A stretch of DNA of 64,000 nucleotides from positions 78,636-142,635 of the forward strand of contig JAJRSW010000011.1 of assembly GCA_024278595.1 (NCBI GenBank). The letters are read 5' to 3'. The notes under the pieces are model-generated. The model ran no database searches, had not been told where the DNA came from, and saw nothing but the letters and a program-made list of their open reading frames with translations. Positions 28,878-39,176 of this stretch are shown here, one piece after another. Both the position numbers and the translations under genes were made by a program. The stretch's first letter is position 1, and the number at the start of each line of letters is the position of its first letter. This stretch comes from Fidelibacterota bacterium. GTDB lineage: Bacteria; Fidelibacterota; UBA8477; JABMPR01.

Positions 28878-30259
28878 AATAGCGCTAGACCCAGTAGACT
28901 CAAAATAGAGAGGATACCCATTTTCCAGCCGGCCCTGAGAAAATCTTTTGATCTTACCAGGCCGCTGGAGTAGATGATTGTACAGGCCGGAGCTGCAACT
29001 GCAGTAAAATAACCAAAAGCGGAGGCAATGGCCGTTGTAAATCCGATCAATATTTTATCCCCGCCCAGATCCAGTACGATCGGTCCCACCACAGCGACTG
29101 TGGCAGAGCTACTCAAAATATTTGACATGAAACCAGTCAATAAGACTGAAACACTACCCGTGAGTACTTCGGGAGAGTGGATCACCCGACTCAGATTATT
29201 GATGATCACCCCCGCCACCCATTCAGCGGCACCGGTTTGATTCATTTGGATACCAATTGAGATAGCCGCACCAAACAACAGGATCACACCCCAATTCGTT
29301 TTACGATTCAACTCATTCCACTCCACCAAACCAAATGCCAGATACAGGAACACCCCCACCAGGGCGATAATACCCAGCCCAAAATCCTCACTGAGAAAGA
29401 CCCACCCTAAAAAGACTAACGCAAAAAGAATAATAGCCAGCCACTCTCGACCCTTGATCTTACCGGCCCGAGCCACTTCTACTACCAGTTTGCGCACAGC
29501 AGTATCCAGATTGGATTGCTCGGGTTTAAAGGTCCATAGGATGATCATTACGGTAAAAGGGATTTGAAAGAGAACCATGGGGTAGACATATTTCATCCAT
29601 TCCAGATAAGAAACCGACCCAGCTCCAAATTCGGTCAAGTAATTCAGCATGATCACATTACGACCGCCACCGGATGGGGTTCCAATCGAGCCAATGGTGG
29701 CACCATAGGCGATGGAGAATAAAAGCGCCGCTGTTAAACCGGCCACTTTACGAGGATCCTTATGAGCATAGCGGACCAGGGTCAAGCCAACTGGCATCAT
29801 CATGGCGGCCACCGTGTGCTCGCCAATAAAAGAAGCCAGGATGGCAGAAATGGCAGTAAACCCCGCCACGATCCGCCAGGTTTGATGACCTGTAAGCTTG
29901 ATGATGCCCAGAGCCAACCGCTTATCCAGCCCCTGACTCACAATCGCCACTGCCAGCATGAGTGATCCCATAATAAAGAAGACTGCATCATTCATAAATG
30001 AAGAGGCCACGTTATTGGCCGTATCGATCCCCAGAACCACCTGCATGAAAAGCATGAATATGGCGATGGCCGGGAGGGGTAATGGTTCAGTAATAATAAG
30101 GATCAGGGCCATTGAAATAATGATCAGGGCATCATAAGCAGCCGGATTTAGATCAGCAGGCGGGGTGACCCCATGATGCATGACCATGCCATAGATCAGG
30201 GCGACCAGCAGCCATTTTTTCTGGCGGATCCAAAACAGAATGTCAACGTATATGTTCAA
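28856..30259 (-). CDS. SLC13/DASS family anion permease (paralogue of 26203..27606)
   Basis: 467 aa; same motifs: AYGATIGSIGTPSGGGRNVIMLNYLTEFGAGS, SSSATVAVVGPIVLDLGG. Confidence 0.85.
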   Translation of the reverse strand: MNIYVDILFWIRQKKWLLVALIYGMVMHHGVTPPADLNPAAYDALIIISMALILIITEPLPLPAIAIFMLFMQVVLGIDTANNVASSFMNDAVFFIMGSLMLAVAIVSQGLDKRLALGIIKLTGHQTWRIVAGFTAISAILASFIGEHTVAAMMMPVGLTLVRYAHKDPRKVAGLTAALLFSIAYGATIGSIGTPSGGGRNVIMLNYLTEFGAGSVSYLEWMKYVYPMVLFQIPFTVMIILWTFKPEQSNLDTAVRKLVVEVARAGKIKGREWLAIILFALVFLGWVFLSEDFGLGIIALVGVFLYLAFGLVEWNELNRKTNWGVILLFGAAISIGIQMNQTGAAEWVAGVIINNLSRVIHSPEVLTGSVSVLLTGFMSNILSSSATVAVVGPIVLDLGGDKILIGFTTAIASAFGYFTAVAAPACTIIYSSGLVRSKDFLRAGWKMGILSILSLLGLALFWWPVLR

Positions 30260-30361
30260 ATTGGGCCTTTATTCAGTAATGAAATTTATTGCGGTCGAAA
30301 TATGATCTGAAATTCAATGAATTAAAACAATTCATAATTGTTCTCTGCAATCCATAATTCG

Positions 30362-30425
30362 CCTGCATATTTCATGAGGACGCACAAAAACCACTAGGAT
30401 TGTGCGTCCTCATGAAATACGCAGG
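30362..30425. repeat. Long near-perfect inverted repeat upstream of aconitase
   Basis: CCTGCATATTTCATGAGGACGCACAA / TTGTGCGTCCTCATGAAATACGCAGG; 26-bp arms with one mismatch. Confidence 0.8.
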
Positions 30426-30630
30426 TTAGGGATTAAACCTGGCTTTTCTGGGTGCCAAAAACTTCCTTTTGATGCTTTATTTGATCAGCAAATCACTTTA
30501 CCTGGCAGATACTTATGGCAATTGATTTTTCTGTGCAAAAGATTAGTTTCGACGGTGTTTAAGATCATACTTTATACCACCCTTCTTTACCGTAAATCCA
30601 CGATCAATCTTATAAATTTCAGGAGTTCTC

Positions 30631-33309
30631 ATGGCCAGCAAACCTAAATCTCTGGATAGCTTCCAGACCCGGTCAAATCTAAATCTTAACGGAAAAGACT
30701 ACGAATATTTTGCCCTTTCAAAACTGAATGCTGATACCAGGCTTAAACAATTACCCATTGCCCATAAGATCCTTTTGGAAAACATGCTGCGCTTTGAAGA
30801 CAACGTTACGGTTACAAAAGAAGATGTCCAGGCCGTCTTAAATTGGGATGCCAAGGCAACGCCTACTCACGAGATCCAACTCAGACCCAGTCGCGTCCTG
30901 CTCCAGGATTTCACCGGCGTGCCTGCTGTTGTGGATCTAGCGGTGATGCGAGATACCATGACCGACCTGGGTGGCAAACCTGAAAAGATCAATCCCCTTC
31001 AACCCGCCGACCTGGTCATCGATCACTCGGTGCAGGTTGATAAATTTGGATCCCATTCAGCCTTTGCAGATAATGCAGTAATTGAAATGGAACGTAACCG
31101 GGAGCGTTATGGTTTTCTACGTTGGGGACAGGGTGCTTTTGAAAATTTCCGGGTCGTTCCACCTGATACCGGCATTATCCATCAGATCAATCTGGAATAC
31201 CTGGCCCAGGTCGTCTTCAAAAATGAAACTGATGCAGGCACTCAAATTTATCCTGATTCACTGGTCGGAACAGACTCCCATACCACCATGATCAATGGTC
31301 TGGGTGTAATGGGTTGGGGTGTCGGTGGTATTGAAGCCGAAGCTGCCATGCTGGGCCAGCCGATCTCCATGCTGATCCCCCAGGTCGTGGGCTTCAAGCT
31401 AACCGGAAAGATGGCTGAAGGCACCACTGCCACTGATCTTGTTCTCACCGTTGTTGAAATGCTCCGGGCCCAGGGTGTGGTTGGAAAATTTGTCGAATTT
31501 TACGGAGCTGGAATTGCCCACCTCAGTCTGGAAGACCAGGCCACCATCGCCAATATGGCTCCTGAGTACGGTGCCACCATGGGCTACTTCCCAGTGAATG
31601 CAGCAACCCTGGATTATCTACGCTTTAGTGGTCGTGATGAGGAGCAGGTGGAGCTGGTTGAAGCTTATACCAAAGCCCAGGGCATGTACTATGAAGCCGG
31701 TGTTGAAGATGCGGTTTATTCTGCCACACTTGCACTGGATATTAGCACAGTGGTTCCCTGCATTTCCGGGCCCAAACGTCCCCAGGATCGGATTGAGTTA
31801 AGCAGATCAAAGGCTGCCTGGAAAAGAGATCTTGAGGTTCTTAAGGGCGGCAGTAAAGGGAGCGTCCCTGTAACAGGAGCAGAATTTGAGCTGAAGGATG
31901 GTGCCGTTGTGATTGCATCCATAACCTCCTGCACCAACACCTCCAATCCCAGCGTAATGGTGGGCGCCGGTCTGGTTGCAAAAAAGGCCGTTGAACTTGG
32001 TCTGGACATTAAACCCTGGGTTAAGCCCAGCCTGGGACCCGGTTCCAAGGTTGTTACAGAATATCTCAATGCAGCTGGTCTTACGCCCTATCTGGATCAA
32101 CTAAAATTCAACCTAGTTGGTTACGGCTGTACCACCTGCATCGGGAATAGTGGTCCCCTGCCGGCCCCCATTGGCCAGGCTGTTGAAACCGGAGATCTGG
32201 TAGCGACTTCCGTTCTGTCCGGTAACCGTAATTTTGAAGGTCGTATCAGTCCCCATGTGAAAGCCAATTACCTGGCTTCACCGCCCCTGGTGGTGGCCTA
32301 TGCTCTGGCAGGAACCATGGATTTTGACATGTACAATGATGCCTTGGGGCAGGATAAAAATGGCAAGGATGTCTTTCTGAAAGATATCTGGCCTAGTTCC
32401 ACAGAAATCGCAGATGCTGTAGCAAAAGCCGTGAAACCGGAGCAATTCAAAGCCAAGTATGCCGATGTCTTTGCTGGTGATCAGGCCTGGCAAAATCTGG
32501 ATACTCCTGATGGCAATACCTTTGCCTGGGAGCCCGATTCGACCTATATCCGCAAACCATCTTTCTTTGAAGGCATGAGTCGTGAGTTTGGTGAGCTCAG
32601 CGATATCAAGGACGCACGTCTGTTAGCCCTGCTGGGTGATTCCGTAACAACGGATCATATTTCACCCGCTGGCGCTTTTGCCGCTGATTCACCCGCCGGG
32701 AAATACCTCATCGCCCACGGAACTGAGGTAAAGGATTTCAACTCCTACGGCAGTCGTCGCGGTAATCACGAGGTCATGATGCGCGGGACCTTTGCTAATA
32801 TCCGTCTGCGCAACCTCCTGGCTCCAGGAACTGAGGGTGGTTTCACTAAAAAACTGCCGGAAGGTGAGGTCACCACGATCTTTGATGGTGCCATGGCTTA
32901 TAAAGCTGAAGGTACCCCCCTCATGGTCATCGCCGGTAAAGAGTACGGCACCGGCTCCAGTCGTGACTGGGCTGCCAAGGGAACTTATCTACTGGGTGTT
33001 ATAGCAGTGATCGCTGAAAGTTTTGAGCGCATCCATCGCAGTAATCTCATCGGCATGGGTGTTCTGCCCCTGCAATTCATGGATGGCGCAGGACGTGAGA
33101 GCCTGGGTTTGACCGGTGAAGAGACCTTTTCGATCACCGGGATCGCTGATGGATTAGCACCTGGGAAGGTCCTGGCTGTCACTGGCCAAAAAACTGATGG
33201 CAGTACTTTTTCCTTTACGGCAACTACCCGCATTGACACACCCAATGAACTGGAATACTACCGCCATGGCGGCATCTTGCAGTATGTGATGAGGTCTTTG
33301 CTGGATTAG
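30631..33309 (+). CDS. acnA: Aconitate hydratase AcnA
   Basis: 892 aa; [102 protein letters not shown]. Confidence 0.95.
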   Translation: MASKPKSLDSFQTRSNLNLNGKDYEYFALSKLNADTRLKQLPIAHKILLENMLRFEDNVTVTKEDVQAVLNWDAKATPTHEIQLRPSRVLLQDFTGVPAVVDLAVMRDTMTDLGGKPEKINPLQPADLVIDHSVQVDKFGSHSAFADNAVIEMERNRERYGFLRWGQGAFENFRVVPPDTGIIHQINLEYLAQVVFKNETDAGTQIYPDSLVGTDSHTTMINGLGVMGWGVGGIEAEAAMLGQPISMLIPQVVGFKLTGKMAEGTTATDLVLTVVEMLRAQGVVGKFVEFYGAGIAHLSLEDQATIANMAPEYGATMGYFPVNAATLDYLRFSGRDEEQVELVEAYTKAQGMYYEAGVEDAVYSATLALDISTVVPCISGPKRPQDRIELSRSKAAWKRDLEVLKGGSKGSVPVTGAEFELKDGAVVIASITSCTNTSNPSVMVGAGLVAKKAVELGLDIKPWVKPSLGPGSKVVTEYLNAAGLTPYLDQLKFNLVGYGCTTCIGNSGPLPAPIGQAVETGDLVATSVLSGNRNFEGRISPHVKANYLASPPLVVAYALAGTMDFDMYNDALGQDKNGKDVFLKDIWPSSTEIADAVAKAVKPEQFKAKYADVFAGDQAWQNLDTPDGNTFAWEPDSTYIRKPSFFEGMSREFGELSDIKDARLLALLGDSVTTDHISPAGAFAADSPAGKYLIAHGTEVKDFNSYGSRRGNHEVMMRGTFANIRLRNLLAPGTEGGFTKKLPEGEVTTIFDGAMAYKAEGTPLMVIAGKEYGTGSSRDWAAKGTYLLGVIAVIAESFERIHRSNLIGMGVLPLQFMDGAGRESLGLTGEETFSITGIADGLAPGKVLAVTGQKTDGSTFSFTATTRIDTPNELEYYRHGGILQYVMRSLLD

Positions 33310-33545
33310 CCACGGGCTATTGGAGGGTGTGCACATTTCGGCCTGGCCCAATGTCCGGCAGTTCTGGAGGTTGAGACCGCCGAAGCCTGAGGCTGTTGCC
33401 AGGGTGTGAATATTTTCAGCTGTGATTGTCCGGTGTTAGCTATATCTTCTGGCCTAACCCAACAACAATCGGATAGAAAAATGAAGCACAAAATTAATTA
33501 TTGTAGTTGTACCTGCGTGGTCTTTTCCCAAATTCGTGAATCAAT

Positions 33546-35720
33546 ATGATCGCACAAGCAAAAATAATTCTAAAAGATATCTTCGGTTACGATGAATTCC
33601 GCCCCTTACAACAGGAGGTCATCGAAAATGTCCTCCATAAAAAAGACACCCTGTGCATCATGCCCACTGGTGGTGGGAAATCACTCTGCTACCAAATTCC
33701 TGCTCTCCTATTTGAGGGATTGACCATTGTCGTCTCGCCCCTGATCTCATTGATGGAAGATCAGGTAAAGCAGTTGGATGCCCTGGGCATTGAAGCCATC
33801 ATGTTGAACAGCTCATTGTCAGCTAATGAGTACCAATCCAATATTCAGCGTATCAGACAAAATAAGGTTCGTTTGCTCTACCTGGCTCCGGAAACCCTGC
33901 TTATGGAGCGAACCCTTGCGTTACTTGCTTCCCAGAAAGTAGCTTGTTTCACCATCGATGAAGCTCATTGCATCAGTGAATGGGGTCACGATTTTCGGCC
34001 TGAATATCGTCAGCTCATGGACCTTAGAAAACGATTCCCGGAAGCAGCTTGTCTGGCCCTGACTGCAACCGCTACCCAACGGGTCCAGGAGGATATTCGC
34101 AGATCCCTTAACTTTGAGGCATCTGCCAGTTTTGTGGCCAGTTTTAATCGGGAAAATCTCTTCCTGGCAATAAAGCAAAAGTCGCAGCCTGCTCAACAAA
34201 CTCTGAGTTTTCTGGAAAAATTCCCCGATCAATCTGGCATTATTTACTGTCTATCTCGCAAACAAGTGGATGAAATGGCCGAATTTCTTGAAGACGAGGG
34301 TTATTCAGTCAAACCCTACCACGCCGGTTTGGCAACCGAGGTGCGCCAGCAGAACCAGGCCAGTTTTATTCGGGATGATACCCAGATTATGGTGGCAACC
34401 ATCGCCTTTGGGATGGGTATCAATAAACCCAATGTGCGGTTCATTCTGCATTTCGACCTGCCTGGTAATATTGAAAGCTATTACCAACAGATCGGCCGAG
34501 CCGGTCGGGATGGGCTTAGAGCAGATTGTCTATTTCTTTTCGGCTATGGTGATATTCGCAAGATCAAATATTTTATTCAGCAAAAAAATGAAAGTGAACA
34601 GATCATTGCCTCGACCCAGTTAAATGCGCTGATTGGTTTTGCTGAAACAGAAGATTGCCGGCGTCTGCCCCTGCTCAAATATTTTGGAGAAGCCTACAGC
34701 GAACCAAACTGTGGTATGTGTGACAATTGTTTGAACGAAGATCAAACCGCAGTCGATGTAACGATTGCGGCCCAGCAATTTTTATCCTGTGTTAAACACT
34801 CCCGGGAAATTTTCGGTGCCGGGCACATCATTGATATCCTGCGTGGTTCAAAGTCTCAAAAGATCAAAAAATTCGCTCATCACGATCTATCCACTTACGG
34901 TATCGGGCTGGATTGGTCCAAACAACAGTGGTTTTATCTTTCGCGACATTTTGTTCAGAAGGGACTACTCGATCAGGACCTCCAGCACGGCAGTCTCAAA
35001 CTCACTCCCAAAGCCTGGGAGGTCTTAAGAGGCAATCAAAGCATCTCTGCTAAGATTAACCAGCAGTCGGAAACGCGATCTCGACCCAAAATAGTACAAA
35101 AATATGATTCGAGCCTGTTTGAGATCTTGAGGCAGGTTCGTAAAATTATCGCAGACAAAAACCAGGTGCCGCCTTATGTAATTTTCCCGGACAAGACCTT
35201 GATCGAAATGGCCATTTATTTTCCCCAGTCAGAAGATAATTTAATGCCATTACACGGTGTCGGGGCAGTGAAATATGCAAAATATGGCGATCCCTTTATG
35301 CGCGCCATTGCTGATTATTGCCAGGTTAACCAACTGACTGAAACGCCTAAGGCTGGCAGGGGATCTGGATCAAGCTCTAAAAAAATCGGCAGATCCAGAT
35401 ACCAGGTTGTAGGTGAAAAATATAATGAGGGCTCAACTGTGTTACAGCTTGCTAAGGAATTCAAGGTCAAAAACCAGACCATTTTCGATCATCTGTACAA
35501 GTACAGTTGTGCCGGGAATACTCTTCGTCCCAGTAATGATTTTCTAGAAATATCTCAGTTGTCCCCGGAACAACAGCAGACAGTCAGTGCTGCTTTTCAG
35601 GAATTTGGAACAGGGGCCCTGCGTCCGGTTTACGAGGCCCTGCAGGAGGAAGTAGGGTATGAAGAGCTAAAGATTATTCGGTTGCATTGTCTGACTGAGG
35701 AACTCAAAAAGACAAGCTAA
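33546..35720 (+). CDS. recQ: ATP-dependent DNA helicase RecQ
   Basis: 724 aa; MPTGGGKSLCYQIPALL, DEAHCISEWGHDFRPEYRQL, IYCLSRKQVDEMAEFLEDEGYSVKPYHAGL, QQIGRAGRDG, zinc-binding CRRLPLLKYFGE...CGMCDNC. Confidence 0.95.
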   Translation: MIAQAKIILKDIFGYDEFRPLQQEVIENVLHKKDTLCIMPTGGGKSLCYQIPALLFEGLTIVVSPLISLMEDQVKQLDALGIEAIMLNSSLSANEYQSNIQRIRQNKVRLLYLAPETLLMERTLALLASQKVACFTIDEAHCISEWGHDFRPEYRQLMDLRKRFPEAACLALTATATQRVQEDIRRSLNFEASASFVASFNRENLFLAIKQKSQPAQQTLSFLEKFPDQSGIIYCLSRKQVDEMAEFLEDEGYSVKPYHAGLATEVRQQNQASFIRDDTQIMVATIAFGMGINKPNVRFILHFDLPGNIESYYQQIGRAGRDGLRADCLFLFGYGDIRKIKYFIQQKNESEQIIASTQLNALIGFAETEDCRRLPLLKYFGEAYSEPNCGMCDNCLNEDQTAVDVTIAAQQFLSCVKHSREIFGAGHIIDILRGSKSQKIKKFAHHDLSTYGIGLDWSKQQWFYLSRHFVQKGLLDQDLQHGSLKLTPKAWEVLRGNQSISAKINQQSETRSRPKIVQKYDSSLFEILRQVRKIIADKNQVPPYVIFPDKTLIEMAIYFPQSEDNLMPLHGVGAVKYAKYGDPFMRAIADYCQVNQLTETPKAGRGSGSSSKKIGRSRYQVVGEKYNEGSTVLQLAKEFKVKNQTIFDHLYKYSCAGNTLRPSNDFLEISQLSPEQQQTVSAAFQEFGTGALRPVYEALQEEVGYEELKIIRLHCLTEELKKTS

Positions 35721-35741
35721 AAGTATTAACCCGCATATTTC

Positions 35742-35975
35742 ATGCGGGCTAAGTATCTTAAATACAAGTATATATCAACAATATCCCCCTGTCCATAATT
35801 ACCAACGCTTTGCGTCATTTCGACAGGTGGTTCCTGAGCCCAGCCGAAGGGTGGTTCCTGAGCCCAGTCGAAGGGCGGTTCCTGAGCCCAGTCGAAGGGC
35901 GGTTCCTGAGCCCAGTCGAAGGACTCAATGCAACGCTCTGCACTCTTTGCGGTTAGACTTTTTGCGAGGGCGTCA
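35742..35975. repeat. Dispersed TIR element family R1, copy D, containing a 4 x 24 bp tandem array
   Basis: Right end ACTTTTTGCGAGGGCGTCA and core TTTGCGTCATTTCGACAG...ACTCAATGCAACGCTCTGC shared with copy A; left end degenerate. Confidence 0.65.
35827..35922. repeat. 24-bp tandem repeat, 4 units
   Basis: (GTGGTTCCTGAGCCCAGYCGAAGG) x4 with minor variation. Confidence 0.9.
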
Positions 35976-36041
35976 AACTTTAAATGCAATTTTGATGTTT
36001 ATTTGGTGTCAATTCTCTCAGTTAGCGCTGAAAAAGCATGA

Positions 36042-36752
36042 CTAAAAATTCGGGACCATTTCCTTGCGGAACTTGGCAAAGAAGCCCGTGATGGCGTCCA
36101 TGACTTCTTCAGCAGTATCCACCAACCGGAATAACTCCAGATCATCCTTGTTGATATTACCCTCTTCCAGCACCTTTTCGGTAAGCCAGTCTACCAGACC
36201 GGACCAGTAATCGCGCCCCACCAGCAGGATAGGAAATTTGGGCGTCTTGCCTGTTTGGGAGAGTGTCAGGGATTCGAATAACTCATCCAGAGTTCCCAGG
36301 CCACCGGGAAAGGCCACAAAGGCTTGTGAATATTTTAGAAACATGAGCTTGCGGACAAAGAAATAGCGAAAAGTGATATTTTTGTCAGCATCTATATAGG
36401 CATTATTGGAGGCTTCGAAGGGCAGTTCAATGCCAACGCCAGCCGATGCTCCACCAGCTTTCATGGCTCCCATATTGGTGGCTTCCATAACGCCGGGTCC
36501 ACCACCAGTGATCACTGTGAGACCCTCACGAGCTAGTAGTTCACCAAGATCATAGGCAATCTTATAGTATGTGTCGTCGGGTTTTGTCCGGGCTGATCCA
36601 AATACAGTTACCGATGGCCCGATCTCGGTCAAAGCATCAAAGCCTTCCACGAATTCTGCCATGATCCGGAAAACCTGCCATGAATTTTTTGATTTTATCT
36701 CACTCCAGGTCTTCTTTTCAAATTTACGGATAACACGCTTATCTACATTCAT
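36042..36752 (-). CDS. TIGR00730/LOG family Rossmann-fold protein
   Basis: 236 aa; VTVFGSARTKPDDTYYKIAYDLGELLAREGLTVITGGGPGVMEATNMGAMKAGG, FPGGLGTLDELFESLTLSQTGK. Confidence 0.92.
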   Translation of the reverse strand: MNVDKRVIRKFEKKTWSEIKSKNSWQVFRIMAEFVEGFDALTEIGPSVTVFGSARTKPDDTYYKIAYDLGELLAREGLTVITGGGPGVMEATNMGAMKAGGASAGVGIELPFEASNNAYIDADKNITFRYFFVRKLMFLKYSQAFVAFPGGLGTLDELFESLTLSQTGKTPKFPILLVGRDYWSGLVDWLTEKVLEEGNINKDDLELFRLVDTAEEVMDAITGFFAKFRKEMVPNF

Positions 36753-37657
36753 TCAATTGCTCCTTCCAGGGCAGATTCCAGGGCCTTCATCAACATCTTA
36801 CTGGTTGTGGTAGCACCGGTGATACCTTCCACATCAGGGGTTTATTTTGCCATGACCCGGGGTAAGATACCAGTGGCGAAACGAGCGTAGGGGCTGTCTC
36901 GATTTTATCTGACCTCAATATTTTCGATGTGGTGCTTGTTCACCTTAGCCTTAACTACATAACCAAATTCGGCATAGCCAGCACTTCCCCGATAAACCCC
37001 ATCCGGTATCCGGGTAAGATCTGGACTGCTGATCTCCAGATTCCGATCGGATTCCAGATCATAATCACCCCGGATCCCGAAGGCAATACTCACAACAACT
37101 ACCGAACCGGTGAGGATCAGAATTGTTCCCCGACCTAAAGCATAAGCCTGTGTGCGTTGACCCCAGGGCTTGAAGATGGTGATGGTGATTAGGGTTATAA
37201 ATATGACCATGACCACCAAAATGGCCGGACCAATATTACCAGCATAATCATGGTACAAAAACTGGTCTGACCGGGGTGCCAGACCGGCATCTGAAAGAGC
37301 TGTCATTCCATTAATTGCGGGACCAGGCCAGATCCAAACCAAAGCGAATACTGACAGGGTTCTGACCCATTTTGCCATGATCCACCAATGTTTGGACAAG
37401 GCCCAATGAGTAAAGACCGAGTAGATCAATCCAGTACAGATCACCCCATAAAATGAAAATGTGACCACTCCATTGAAGAGGATATACATGGAATAATTAA
37501 TTACAAAAAGTTCTCTCTGAGCAAAACCAGGGAGTCTAATGATCATAAAAATGGATAACAAACCACCCACAAGTGAGGCGATAAATACGATGTGGGTAAT
37601 TTTCAGCCAACGACGGGCTTTTTTTTCTAACATAACTCTCCTATGGTCAAACAGCAT
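36749..37657 (-). pseudogene. Membrane protein with C-terminal FMN-binding domain interrupted by two in-frame TAA codons
   Basis: ORF 36905..37657 stops at ...DGVYRGSAGYAEFGYVVKAKVNKHHIENIEVR; same frame continues past TAA (36905-36907) as NRDSPYARFATGILPRVMAK, TAA (36842-36844), TPDVEGITGATTTSKMLMKALESALEGAIE, TGA (36749-36751), which overlaps the LOG-gene ATG. Confidence 0.75.
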
Positions 37658-37909
37658 TAAGGATAAGTATTTTTTTGGTGCCAGACAGGTTGTTTTTTAC
37701 TTTTCCTTCATTTTGCAGCATTCGGGGTTGGATCTTTATTGAATCTTCTTATTCGAAACATATTTACGCTGCTTATGGGGATGTTGCTGACAGACCCCCG
37801 GAAAAGCGGTAATAGATCTCTGTTTTTGGCGGTATATTATTTGTTGGTTTGGGAAATTCAACCAAACACCAAAATTGGACGAATCTATTAATGAGGAAGT
37901 TTTATATCA

Positions 37910-38074
37910 GTGCAGATCCAGATCTTTATAACCGGTGGAACTTTTGACAAGGAGTATAATGAACTCGATGGGGATCTGTATTTTAGGGATACTCATTTGA
38001 ATCAGATGTTTGAGCAGGGTCGTTCACAATTGAATATATTGATTCGTAGTCTGATGATGATCGATAGTCTGTAA
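37910..38074 (+). pseudogene. Truncated asparaginase-domain protein remnant
   Basis: GTG-initiated frame VQIQIFITGGTFDKEYNELDGDLYFRDTHLNQMFEQGRSQLNILIRSLMMIDSL, TAA, then MTE; matches the N-terminal TGGTxDK nucleophile region of asparaginase-like proteins. Confidence 0.6.
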
Positions 38075-38249
38075 ATGACTGAAAATGTGAAGAGTATACC
38101 GCGCATTCTGAACTGAAACTGGCAATACATCTGTGCCCATCCGTGTTTCATCAGCGGCTAATCAATAATTTATTGGAGACAGATGTGCTAAGGACCCCTT
38201 GATGATTGAAATCTGTTTGAATTATTTGTATTAAAGACATATTGCCGGT

Positions 38250-39170
38250 ATGAAGATCACGGTAAAAGAACTTACGACCATTGGTCCTACCATCCATTCA
38301 AGTTTTATCAGTTTACCCTTCAGGCGAGACGAGACGAGTAGTCCCAAACTGCCCAAACCGGTTCTGGCGTATCAAACGGTATCCTGTATCAAGGTCGTTG
38401 GCAATATTCATCATTTTTTAGCCGCCCAGGAAAATGGCCAGGCAACTGTACCGGTCTATCTGATCCAGGAATCAGAATCTACGCTTGAGCTGCTGGAGCT
38501 GATCATCGAATATTATACGCCCATGAATCTCCTGGACAAGGCGCTCCTCACCAGGGCCGCTCTGGAGCTTGGTGTACCACGATCGCTCCTGGCCGAAAAG
38601 CTCTTACCGATCATGGAGCTGGCAGCACGTGAAAAACTCATCGACCAGGTGCTATTTCTTCTGAAATTACCCCCGGAACTCCAGAAATTTGCTTTGGATA
38701 AAGATCTGAGCCTGAAGCGGGTCTTAATCTTTCAAAGGGCTGAGCAGCATTTGGATTGGGTTACCAGTTTTATCTCCAACCTGAAGATTGGCATCAATAT
38801 GACGGCTGAGATCATCCAGAATATCTGGGAAATGGCTGGACGTGACAATCTGGAATTTGAAGCAAAAGCTCGGGAAATTGGATTATGGGAGATGGCCTAT
38901 ACTGATTTTGAAGACAATCGCCTGGCGGTAATGGCGATTCGGGAGAAGATCAATACTGCCCGATATCCAGCGCTCTCCAAGGCTGGTGTCGATCTCTCCA
39001 AGACCATCAAAAAGGCCGAACTACCTGAGTCAGTCAAGATCAAGTGGGATCCCTATTTTGAGCGCCAGGGGATCGATATTGCCTTTCATGCGAAAGATGA
39101 AGCCGAACTGGAGTCAACGCTCAAAAAATTATCCACTTCAGCATTCAAAACTATTTTTGACCAGATCTAA
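38250..39170 (+). CDS. ParB/Spo0J-like nuclease-fold and HTH protein
   Basis: 306 aa; VVGNIHHFLAAQENGQATVPVYLI (ParB-like pocket) and helical LLKLPPELQKFALDKDLSLKRVLIF region; ends 7 nt before the radical SAM gene. Confidence 0.55.
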   Translation: MKITVKELTTIGPTIHSSFISLPFRRDETSSPKLPKPVLAYQTVSCIKVVGNIHHFLAAQENGQATVPVYLIQESESTLELLELIIEYYTPMNLLDKALLTRAALELGVPRSLLAEKLLPIMELAAREKLIDQVLFLLKLPPELQKFALDKDLSLKRVLIFQRAEQHLDWVTSFISNLKIGINMTAEIIQNIWEMAGRDNLEFEAKAREIGLWEMAYTDFEDNRLAVMAIREKINTARYPALSKAGVDLSKTIKKAELPESVKIKWDPYFERQGIDIAFHAKDEAELESTLKKLSTSAFKTIFDQI

Positions 39171-39176
39171 GACCCT

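Noticed and set aside
33310-33545. Possible relationship between the acnA-recQ gap and 40550-40650 (CAGCTGTGAnTGTCCG-like words)
   Set aside because: Only short, weak matches could be seen by eye; not enough to claim a repeat family.
35827-35922. Tandem 24-mers considered as a CRISPR array
   Set aside because: The units are directly adjacent with no spacers and no cas genes are in the window.
35726-36045. ORFs 35726..35989 (-) and 35827..36045 (+) with repeated FDWAQEPP / VPEPSRRA units
   Set aside because: They are products of the 24-bp (8-codon) tandem DNA repeat inside an R1 element, present on both strands; no RBS or homologous protein is evident.
36842-36907. TAA reassignment to a sense codon
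   Set aside because: Many intact genes here (e.g. recQ, acnA's neighbour korA region, PBP1A) end normally and TAA is used as a stop elsewhere (recQ, amn), so local nonsense mutations are simpler.
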